From Zygnema cylindricum (lineage: Eukaryota; Streptophyta; Zygnematophyceae; Zygnematales; Zygnemataceae): 24,014 nucleotides of DNA. Under the pieces are notes generated by a model, which searched no databases, was not told the origin of the DNA, and saw only the letters and a program-made list of their open reading frames with translations. This document shows, piece by piece, positions 9,302-18,800 of this stretch. The stretch lies in the NCBI GenBank assembly GCA_037447655.1, contig JBBHKE010000101.1, positions 1-24,014 on the forward strand, read 5' to 3'. Both the position numbers and the translations under genes were made by a program. Numbering within the stretch: the stretch's first letter is position 1; each line of letters starts with the position of its first letter.

Positions 9302-9506
9302 TTTGGATAGTTTAACCATTCTAACCAACAATTCATTAAATATCCTTCTTTCGGTGTCAAAGCTTAGACTTGTAGTAATTAATCCGTTTCCATTCCACTC
9401 TAAATGATTCATGGATCTATCCGTCTTTCTGTAAACATCCTAAGATAGTTGGTTTCACGAAATGTAATTAATATATAATTATTAAACAAATTCTGCTCAA
9501 ATATCC
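9302..9506. other. Unique AT-rich spacer
   Basis: No feature is recognised. Confidence 0.4.
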
Positions 9507-9580
9507 GGCTTGTTAGCCCATTTGGTTAGATCGTTATGCTAATAACGTCAAGGCCACAAGATCGAACCCTGTGCGGGCCA
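9507..9580 (+). pseudogene. tRNA-Ile (AAU) pseudogene
   Basis: This is the same 74-nt layout as the two intact copies, with loop CTAATAA kept. The acceptor stem GGCTTGT/GCGGGCC pairs only through several G-T wobbles. The D stem (GCCC/GATC), anticodon stem and T stem (ACAAG/CCTGT) have mismatches, and the B box is altered to AGATCGAACCC. It is probably not functional. Confidence 0.75.
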
Positions 9581-9925
9581 AGTAATCTCTTACCAATAAT
9601 GAAATTCTTGCTTTGCACCAGTTGGTGGATAACGAAATCATAATTTTAAAAGGTTACACGGCTAAAATTAAACAGCCAGAGTAGTCGGAATCGTAAAGAT
9701 AAGGACAATTTCGCAGGTTGTCCAATTGACGAGGAATTTTCACTAGTGTTATCGTGGTTTAGTTTAGGAAACAAGCAAGTGGTTGTAGTCCAAGATAGCA
9801 GGTTGGGTGGATATAGAAACCTCCTGGTTTAAGAGTTATGTTGTTTCTAAGCGTCGGTTTATTTTTATGTTAATAATTTATTAACACTTATAGCCATTCC
9901 GCGGAATAGCCATTAGTAACAAGAA
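9581..9925. other. Unique spacer
   Basis: No gene or repeat is recognised. Confidence 0.4.
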
Positions 9926-10620
9926 TTTATTAGTGTAAAGAAATTATCCGTGTAAAGAAATTATCCGTGTAAAGAAATTATCCGTGTAAAGAAATTATCC
10001 GTGTAAAGAAATTATCCGTGTAAAGAAATTATCCGTGTAAATAAATTATCCGTGTAAAGAAATTATCCGTGTAAAGAAATTATCCGTGTGAAATTATAGC
10101 GTGAAAGTAATATTACGTGTAAAGTAAGAAATAATTAGTGAAAGGTATTATGTAAAGAAATTATTGCAGGTAAAGAAATTATTAGTGTAATTATTAGTGT
10201 GAAATTATTAGTAAAGAAATTATTACGTGTTAAAGAAATTATAACGTGAAAAGTATTACGTGTAAGAAATTATAGCGTGAAATTATTATTCATTAAAGTA
10301 AGAAATAATTGAGTGAAAAGAGATTATTAAGTGTAAAGAAATTATTACGAGTAAAGAAATTATTAGTGTGAAGAAATTATTACGTGTAAATAAATTATTA
10401 CGTGTAAAGAAATTATTACGTGAAAAGAAATTATTACGTGTAAATAAATTATTACGTGAAAAGAAATTATTACGTGTAAAGAAATTATTACGTGTAAAGA
10501 AATTATTAGTGTAAAGAAACTATACGTGTAAATAAATTATTAGTGTAAAGAAACTATTAGTGTAAAGAAATTATTAGTGTAAAGAAAGTGTTAGTTTAGT
10601 GTAAATAAATTGTTAGTGTA
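9926..10620. repeat. 17-18-bp minisatellite GTGTAAAGAAATTATTA
   Basis: The first nine units are nearly identical 17-mers (AAAGAAATTATCCGTGT). The rest is looser 17-18-bp AAAGAAATTATTACGTGT or ...TTAGTGT. Some units contain TTAGTGTAA, close to the TTAGTGTTAAT next to the TA-MITE tips. Confidence 0.9.
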
Positions 10621-11220
10621 ACAACTTTTTTGGGGGTTCAAAGCCTAACGCCGAAAAAAAAATAACGTAAATTTATAAAGCTAACACTAATTTGGATACA
10701 CAATCACATGGTGTATAGGCTAGCCTATGTTCACATAGTCTTTGAATGTGTGAGAACTTTTGCCTGATTTTCCTCGGACTTTGTTACTAACATGCGATTT
10801 TACATGTCAATGCCACTCACATTCCCGTCTCGACGCCATTACCTAACATTATTTTTGTACATTTAAGTCAATTTAGGCGCGCTCAATTATTGTTATTCAC
10901 ACTGCCATAACAAAAGCATAGTGACGCCCATGTTTTAACCGTAGGCACCACTTCAAAGAGGTTCTTCAAGTCGGCCCCCCCACTATGTTCAACGAGCTCC
11001 TTGAGGCGATGCCTACGATTGAAGCGCGAGCTCAACTTTGCTCTTGTTGGGAGTTAAGGTTGGGGGCTTTGCTCTTTCTTACTCCAACTTTTGACTCACT
11101 CTGCTATTTTTTTTCTCAATTTTCTTATGCACTTCGATTACGTTTCGGCTCGCCGCGACCCTCGCTTTTAAGCAAGCCTCGTTGAATTTTGGCCAGTCTA
11201 ACGAAAATTAAATCGTTTAT
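10621..11220. other. Intergenic, decayed MITE tip and GC-richer patch
   Basis: About 10680-10720 (CTAACACTAATTTGGATACA, then CATGGTGTA) looks like a worn right end of the TA-MITE family. The rest up to 11220 has a GC-richer patch (10970-11190) with no recognisable protein. Confidence 0.4.
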
Positions 11221-11690
11221 TTGCTCCGTTGTTCACACGGTGGGGACCGTACAACAACACATGATATTGTTTGGGATGCAGTCGCTTTAGTCGGTAGCGA
11301 AGCAAGATACACAATCAAACACGAGGTGTTGCATATACTCTCGTCACATTTTCAACCTAGTGGTATACGAGTCCTTGCGTGGATTTTGTGTTTTTACACA
11401 GTGTCGAAAGGACATTGGGTGACACAATTCTCACTAGTCAAGCTTAATCCAATGTTTCTACATGGGCGATATTGCATGTTGGTGTTGTGGCTTGCGATGT
11501 TGCAACTTAAAAGAAACGTGACTAGGCGGAAGAAGACCCAACCGAAAAAATAATGTCATTTGATTTGGAGTTATTTGGGACTTTTAACTTTTCGTCTGAC
11601 AACTTTTTATGCGAATGCTCCGACGGTCTTTTGAAGTTACAAGACCTAGTAGCCCTTCCCTTACTCTCGTGTTAACTTTATATGGGACCT
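11221..11690 (+). pseudogene. Decayed plant retroelement-type ORF (C-terminal part)
   Basis: The open frame 11221-11553 contains CSHGGDRTTTHDIVWDAVAL and HEVLHILSSHF. These resemble a segment found after the reverse transcriptase region in plant non-LTR-type proteins (HGG.RTTTHD..RDA, then H..LP). After a stop and frame change, a second short frame (from 11552) reads LELFGTFNFSSDNFLCEC, like the following block (EVFG...ADNFLHRC). Frameshifts and stops mark it as a relic. Recognition is from memory of the pattern, so confidence is modest. Confidence 0.4.
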
Positions 11691-12090
11691 CACCTGGCGG
11701 AACATATGAGGAATGATGGTCGTAGAATGAGAGACTTACCTGTGGCGCACGTTGATGATGTTTGTCATTTCAACCTTCAGTGTGGACTTGTTTTCGGTTT
11801 TGGGCTCATGACCTTTTTTTTTTAGTTAGTGTATGGGGTGGTTTTTTGTGCTCTTATAGTTAGCTTTTTGTATTTATTTTGTTTTTATAGCTTCCATTAC
11901 CTTACTTTTAGTGTTGCTTAGCTTTTGTAGTGTTTGTTAGTAATTTAAGGTTTTCCATCTCTAACCTTTAATGGTAGTCAACATTTTTCCATCTCAATTA
12001 TATCTTGTTCTTTGATGGTTTCAGCATTACGTTTGTGATAATGAGAACCCATATTGTATTGGTCGCAAAATGAAAAAAAATAGTAACTGA
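11691..12090. other. Spacer after the retroelement relic
   Basis: T-rich sequence; no gene is recognised. Confidence 0.4.
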
Positions 12091-12377
12091 TAGTGTTGGG
12101 TTTCGGGTTAATTCATATCGCGATAATTTTGATATTCGATATATCGAATATTGATCGAGCAGATTCCTCGATATATTGAACAGGGACCAACATAAATCAT
12201 CGCGATATATATCGCAAAAAATGGTGTCCGTATCTGTCCGTAATTGTTCGATATATCGGCGATACGATATATCGCGATGATTTGGTTTCGATATATCGAA
12301 GCGATATATCGATTTTCGGCTACCTGAAATTCGATATATATCGAATATCGGCAAAAGGTCCTCGATACCCAACACTA
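12091..12377. mobile_element. hAT-like MITE, copy 2 (short)
   Basis: Ends TAGTGTTGGGTTTCGGG and CCTCGATACCCAACACTA match the nested copy at 5659-6133. Flanks GTAACTGA and GTAACAGG are an 8-bp duplication with two mismatches, so it is an older insertion. At 287 bp it lacks the G-run hairpin and most CGTACGG motifs of the longer copy. Confidence 0.85.
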
Positions 12378-13065
12378 GTAACAGGGTTGAGTTGCACATC
12401 GATCGATAGAGAATTAAACGTCATGTCTAAATTTTGAAAAACATTTGGACAAAAAAATTAAAATCTGTGAGTTTGAGGTATTTTTTATTTGAGCCGTCAG
12501 ATTCAGACGATCGGACGGTCGCTGATCAAAGTAGCGATGTAAGAAGATCACATGAAAAGCCCATAACACAACTTATCCTCCGCCGTGTCAGTTCGCTGAA
12601 AAATTTCGTCCAGCGGCGTGCGCTGTACTATGGTCATACGTCAGATTCGTACGTTCGTACAAGAGTGTGCACAAATGCACACACATACAGTATGCCTACT
12701 CTACGCGAGTTTTGTGCCAAGTTTTGTGCGCCTACCAAAGGCCTACCATAAAAACGCCTACTTTTGAAGTATGGGAACGTGCTCTAAAAAAAACTGGATT
12801 AGTATGACACGTAAATTAGTATGGCATGTACTGATATTCTAAATTCGCGACGGCGTACGATCTCTTATATTTTGTACGAATACATATATTAATGTATATA
12901 ATCATACGGCCAATATTCCATTTTTGCTGTTCCCAAATTAGCATTAACGCCGAAATTAGAATACACCTTTTTTTGAAAAATTTCAAATTCTTAATTAGCA
13001 TCAAGTACGGTAAATATTCTTCAACACTATTTAAAATTTGACACTAATAACGATTCGCGGTGTAG
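12378..13065. other. Intergenic with a solitary MITE end
   Basis: At 13039-13064 a right TA-MITE tip (ACACTAATAACGATTCGCGG then TGTA) is seen, but no matching left tip. No gene is recognised; frames such as 12434-12751 carry no motif. Confidence 0.4.
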
Positions 13066-13350
13066 CTATTTCGTACAGCTCGTATGTCCCTCTTTCGTAC
13101 AACACCGCTTATATCTAAAGAAATCTTGTACATTACCGTACATATAGTCCGTACATTCCCGCACATGTATTCCGTACATCACCACACGTGCATCAGCTAT
13201 ATCTACATCGCCGTCATTTGGCAGTTATAATGCATTTCCGTACATATATATATTTTTTGGTACAGCACCGTATAAATAAAATTTTCGTACTCTAATCTAC
13301 CGTACTTATATCATATCGTCCGTACAACACTTTTTTCCGTACTATTATTC
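13066..13350. repeat. CCGTACA motif cluster
   Basis: About a dozen CCGTAC/TCGTAC/TGTACA motifs occur in 280 bases at irregular spacing, so this is not a simple tandem array. The same motif is dense at 5800-5880. Confidence 0.7.
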
Positions 13351-13426
13351 TTGGCGGGTTCTTTTCCCGCCAAATTTTGAGAAAATTTGATGCACCATCA
13401 TCGGTCATATACATAACTTTTTTTTT

Positions 13427-13427
13427 C

Positions 13428-13466
<39 letters not shown>
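13427..13466. repeat. Poly-T run
   Basis: An almost pure run of 36 T (13431-13466) preceded by CCCC. Confidence 0.95.
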
Positions 13467-13467
<1 letters not shown>

Positions 13468-13670
13468 GAAAAAAACGTGTGTGCTTTTGAATTTTAAATT
13501 CTGACTTTTTGAAATCAACGTTTTATGGTAAAAACGTTTTTATAGTAAAAACGTTTTTTCCCTTTCAAAGAAGTACAGTACAGTTCGCTCCACAAAATCC
13601 GGGTTGGTGAATCGTATACCAATAGTGACGTATTCTCACACGTGCGAATTAATTTTCGCACGAAATAGAA

Positions 13671-13911
13671 AGTATACTAAAAATACTAAAAATACTAAAA
13701 ATACTAAAAATACTAAAATACTAAAAATACAAAAAATACTAAAAATACTAAAAATACTAAAAATACTAAAAATACTAAAAATACTAAAAATACTAAAAAT
13801 ACAAAAAATACTAAAAATACTAAAAATACAAAAAATACTAAAAATACTAAAAATACTAAAAATACTAAAAATACTAAATACTAAAAATACTAAAATATAA
13901 AATACTAAAAA
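13671..13911. repeat. 9-bp microsatellite ACTAAAAAT
   Basis: About 26 units of ACTAAAAAT with occasional ACAAAAAAT and shortened units. It explains the NTKNTK and LKILKI open frames on this strand and the IFSIFS frame on the other. Confidence 0.95.
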
Positions 13912-13998
13912 TTTCCATTTTTTTTTCGAATCAAATTTTAATTCGGTATCTGTTCCAAATTTGAAAATGTTCGCCCTCTTATTTTCGTGCAAAGTTTG

Positions 13999-14229
13999 CA
14001 TGCTTCTCTCTCTCTCCCTCTCTCTCTCCCCAACTCTCTCTCCTCCCTCTCTCCCCCCTCTCTCTCTCCGTCGTCCTTTTCTCCTCCCCTCCCTCCTTCC
14101 TCTCCCTTCCTTCTCCGTTCCTCTCCTTCCCCCTCCCTCTATCTCCCTCCCTCCTTCTCCTCTTTCCTCCCCCCCCCCCTCCCCCACTCCCCCTCCTTTC
14201 TCTCTCCTCTCCCTTCCCTCCCCCCCAAC
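13999..14229 (+). promoter_or_regulatory. CT-rich leader upstream of POLD1
   Basis: About 230 bases of almost pure pyrimidine (CTCTCTCCCTCC types) run up to the POLD1 start codon. Pyrimidine patches near transcription starts are a known feature of plant core promoters, so this may be promoter or 5' UTR. Frames open through it (S/L/P-rich) are by-products. No TATA box can be assigned. Confidence 0.5.
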
Positions 14230-14330
14230 ATGGACCCCTCCCAAAAACGCTTCTCTCCCTCCCTCCCCTCCAAACGCCCCTTCCCCTCCTCTCCCTCCAC
14301 CCCCCCAAACGGCTTCAAACGGAGCGCCAC
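14230..14330 (+). CDS. POLD1: POLD1 exon 1 (N-terminus)
   Basis: It starts [20 protein letters not shown] context AACATGGA is good for plants. It ends at a GTCAGC donor (14331), phase 2. An alternative donor GTAAGA at 14363 has the better consensus but gives phase 1, and no AG upstream of exon 2 matches that phase. GTCAGC resembles the GTCAGT donor of exon 8. The start could lie upstream in the open CT-rich leader (ATG at 13987), but that would add only S/L/P low-complexity sequence. Confidence 0.7.
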
Positions 14331-15808
14331 GTCAGCATCCTCCCGCCCCTCCGCTTCCCTCAGTAAGAAAACAAAAAAACGTTTAAACATTTAAATTCGA
14401 ACGATTAAACGGTACAAATACGTTTAAACGGCGTTGAAATAATGTTTAAACGGCTGGATGTCGTTTAAACATGAAACCCCCTGATCCGCCGCAGCACCCC
14501 AATGATGACGTCAGCAACGTCCCAATGCTGACGTCAGCAGTGGGCGGATTTCGGCGGATGATCGTATAACCCCAATTTAATAAAAGAGAAAAATAAAAAA
14601 ATAAAATAAAAATAAAAATAATCTTTAACCTTGTTCTACAGAAAAAAAAAAAAAAAACGTTAAAATACAACAAAACAAATGTAGAAAACGTGTTTTTTTT
14701 TTTTTTGTTTTTTTTCCCATTTAAAAAACCGCTTGCGATTTTTTTTTTCGATACCAAATCAGACCTTCCAATTCTCAGTCTAGAAACGCTGACGTGGCGA
14801 GCGCTGATCTGGCTCATGGTGACGTGGCGGATAGTGACGTGGGACATGCTGACATGGCAGATGATGACGTGGCAAACGCTGACGTGGCGGACATGGAGGA
14901 GGAGGACAACTTCGTGGACGAGGACGTTTTTTTGTTGGATTCGGAAAACGAATTATTGCAGGATTCGGAAAATTCGGTTTTGGAAATGGCGAGCGATGCG
15001 GAGAGGATGGAGAAGTACGGACGACCGAAAGTGGAGGATTTCGACCCGAAAAATACGGCAATTGGTGGGTATAAATTGCATTTTATTTTGAATTTTGATT
15101 TAAATTTATATCGATTTCAAGAAAAAAAAAGAGAGAGAGAGAGAGAGAGGGAGAGAGAGCGAGAGGGAGAAGAGAAAGAGAAATTTTTAAAATGAAGGTG
15201 GAGGATTTTGACTCCGAAAATACGGTGATCGTTGGGTAAATTCTAAAGTTTATTATAGGTTTTATTTGTATTTGAATTGGTTTTTGTTTTATTTCTTTTA
15301 TGAAAAAAAAAGAAGAAGAGAAAGAGAGACTCTTGAAACGAAACTGGAAGATTTCGGTCCCAAAAATACGGCAAATGGTGGGTTTATTTTAATTTTATTA
15401 AATTGAACTAAATCAAATCAAAGTAAAAAAAATAAAAATAAATGAATAAATTCAATAAATAATAGGTCCAAGGCGAAAGATTTTGATCCGAAAAATACGG
15501 CAACTAGGACTTAATTTTAAGTTTATTTAATCAATTATTACTTTTATTGTTCTTATTATTATTATTATTCTAATTATTTTGTTTTTTTTTTTTTTTTTTT
15601 AATAAAATAAAATACAATAAGAATACGGGCGATTGAAATTTTTTGACCCGAAAATACGGCGATTGGTGGGCATACTTTTAAATAAATTATTATTATTATT
15701 ATTTTTTTTTATCAATAAAAAAATCAAAAACGAAGAATTCATTAACACAAGAATACAAGGAAAAACAAGATATATTTTTTTGGAAATTTTGTTTAGTTTA
15801 TTTAATTA

Positions 15809-15842
<34 letters not shown>

Positions 15843-18800
15843 ATATTTTTTTTTTCATTCATTGTTTTAGTTATTTTCCTTAGTTACTTTAATTAGTTAC
15901 TTTTAGTTAACTGATGCATTGATTAAATATTTGTTTTTTAGCTTATCTTAATCTTTTTTTTTTTTTTTTTCTTTTTTTTTATTTTCACGAAACTTACAAA
16001 CTTGCAATCTGCACCTTTTTTTTTTCTTTTCTTTTTTTGGATCCTTTGGAGTCCTTTTTAGTTTCTAAACAGAGTTTAAATACAAAAAGGGAAAATGTCC
16101 CGAGGGTCGAAAAAAGTAAAAAAAAAAAAAATAGAGACTTGAAAAAGTTTTTGTAACCTTGACTTACAAGTCATTGGTCTTTAATAATAGTTAAATTAAT
16201 AAATATGAAAGTCGGTTTTATTTTGTTTCATTAATTATATAACAGTGGGTTTATTTAGTGTCATTAATAGCGGGTTTATTTTATTTCATTAATAATATGA
16301 AAGAGGGTTTATTTAGTTTGATTAATATTATAAAAAAGTATTTTAATTTAGTTTCATTAGTAATATAAAAAGTGAGCTTATTTAGTTTCATTTATAGTGG
16401 GTTTATTTTAATACATTAATAATGTAAAAGTGGGTTTATTTAGTTTCATTTATAGTGGGTTTATTTAGTTTCATTAATAATATGAAAGTGGGTTTATTTA
16501 GATTCATTAATAATATTAAAAGTATTTTAATTTAGTTTCATTAATAATATTGGCCATTTTGTTCTTCCCTCCAAAGATAAGGTCTGGAATTTTTTATTTT
16601 TACATTTTTACATATACTTTAATTAAATTTATTCGAAGCATATCTAAGATAGGATCATATCTCAATCATATCTCCGAATCTATATCCTCTCTAATTACAT
16701 AGATTATCTAGATAAAAACCCTGAAACCCCCCTAAACAACCCTAAAAATCCGGAAAAGTATGACGAAAAACCTTTAGGACGATTAGAGGAAAAAGAAAAG
16801 AGGGTGGATGACAAAATTTTAGATAACGATACAAAATAAATAGAAGATAAGATTTTATAGGGTTATATTTTGAATTCATTTTCCCTTCTCTTTCTTATTC
16901 TCTCTCGCTCCCTCTCCCTCTCTCTCACTCAATATATCTCTCTCTCCCTCTCTCTCTCCCCCTCTCTCTCCCCCTCTCTCTCTGTCTCTCTTTCTTCAGT
17001 AATTCGAATTGACTATGTTTTCTGCTCATTTTCACTTCTCTCTCTCCCCCCTTTCTCTCCCCCTCTCTCCCTTTCTCTCCCCCCTCTCTCTCCCCCTCTC
17101 TCCCTTTCTCTCCCCCCTCTTTCTCACTCTCCCCCTTTCTCTCTCTCCCCCTTTCTCTCTCTCCCCCGTTCTCTCTCTCTCCCCCCCACTCTCTCTCCCC
17201 ACTGTTTCAACAGCTGGAAATCCACCATCATGTATATTTATTTTCCCTTCCCCTCCCCCCTGCCTGCTTTTGTTTTTTGACAGTTTTTCAACAATATGAA
17301 ACTGAGTATGAATTATATTCATATTTATTATTATTAGTATTTTTTTTTTTTCGGGGAGTGTTTCGACAGCTAGAAATTATTTCTGACTTTTCATATGTGT
17401 TTCCCACCTTTTTTTTTTTTTTTCCACAGTTTTCCGACAGCTGGAAATCGTCTAATTATTATTTTTAATATTTATTTTCTTCCTTCCTTTTTTTTTTTTT
17501 TTTTTTTTGCAGTTTTCCAGCAGCTGGAAATCGACTATGTTATCGGAAGCAGCTCAAAATTCCTCCCTCTCCGTACCTCTGCGGCCGCAATTATTCGAAT
17601 TTTTGGGGTCACCGAAAAAGGTGTGGATTTTTTATATTAATATTTTTAAGATGACAGTATTTAAAGATGATAATAATTTAAGATGATAATTTTTTAAGAT
17701 GCTATGAATTTGCTTTTCTCTCTCCAAACCTCTCCGGTGGTAATTGTTTGAATATTTGGAGTCACCGAAAATGGTGTGGATTTTGATAGCAATTTTCTAA
17801 TGTTTTAAGGTTTTAATACTTTGAAGGTTTTAAGATTTTAGTATTTTAAGATTTTAGTATTTTAAGATTTTTAGATTTCAAGAGCTTAAGATTTTTTTTT
17901 TTTAATATTTTTAGATTGATGTGATCTGATTTGCCCGGATGGATCTCCCTTCCCTTCTATCTGATTCCCTGAACTGGCGCCCCTCACGCCCTCACTCCCT
18001 CTCTCGCTGATCTCTCGACTGATCCGATCTCTCCGACTTTCCCCTCTCTTGTCTTATGATCCTACGCGCGATCAATGATTTATTTACATTGATTAAAAAA
18101 AAAAAAAAAAAAAAAAGCGGATGCAAAAAAAGCGTGGATCTGATTGATTGAAAGATTTCTGATTGATTTGATCGGATTTTGATTTTGATTTCCTGATTTC
18201 AGCGTGACGGGATTTTGATCCTTTTTCTCCCTAACTTCCTTTAACTCCGGTTGACCTCATTTCACTTCCGTTGACTTTTGTTGACTTTATTTGACTCCTG
18301 TTGACTCTTTTTGGGCCACAGTGAATGTGCTCTTGTCCACTGATTGGGACTCTCCCTTTCCCTCCTTAACCTTTGTTGACTCCTGTTGACTCTATTGACC
18401 TTGTTTTGACTTTTGACTTTGTTTGACTTCCGTTGACTTTTTCCCAAGCCACAGTGTGTACTCTGGTCCACAGGTTCGAACCCTTACGTTTCCCCTGTTG
18501 ACCTCCTTTGACTCCCGTTGACTCCCATTGATCTCCGTTGACTCTTGTTGACCTTGTTTGACTCTGGTTGACCTCGACCTTGACCTTGTATGGCCACGTT
18601 GACCGTGTTTGACTCCCGCTGACCTTGTTTGACTCCGGCTGACCTTGTTTGACTCCCGTTGACTTTTTTTCAGGTCAGTGTATGCGCTCTGGTCCACCGA
18701 TTCGAACCCTCTTTTTCCTCCTTGACTTTCTTCGACTCCTGACCCCTGTTGACCTTGTTTGACGACTCCTGTCCTCCTTTGACTTCCGTTGACTTTTTTC

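Noticed and set aside
9926-10120. CRISPR-like appearance of regular 17-bp units
   Set aside because: Units are directly adjacent without spacers and the genome is eukaryotic.
14363-14368. GTAAGA as the exon 1 donor
   Set aside because: Best consensus, but its phase 1 has no matching acceptor before exon 2 (only AGs giving phase 2 or 0 occur after the last in-frame stop). Not excluded if a further small exon exists.
13636-14394. Open frames on both strands across the AATACTAAA array and CT tract
   Set aside because: Low-complexity translation (IFSIFS, GGGRRE, SLSLPP). Only the last part, from 14230, is real POLD1 coding.
14690-15091. A 133-codon frame overlapping POLD1 exon 2 and a minus-strand frame there
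   Set aside because: Shadow frames of the 15-bp coding repeat; the POLD1 frame has the conserved DEDVFL and VFQQLEID continuation.
17714-17785. Alternative functional exon 3
   Set aside because: It lacks an acceptor and holds a TGA in frame, so it is a decayed copy rather than a mutually exclusive exon.
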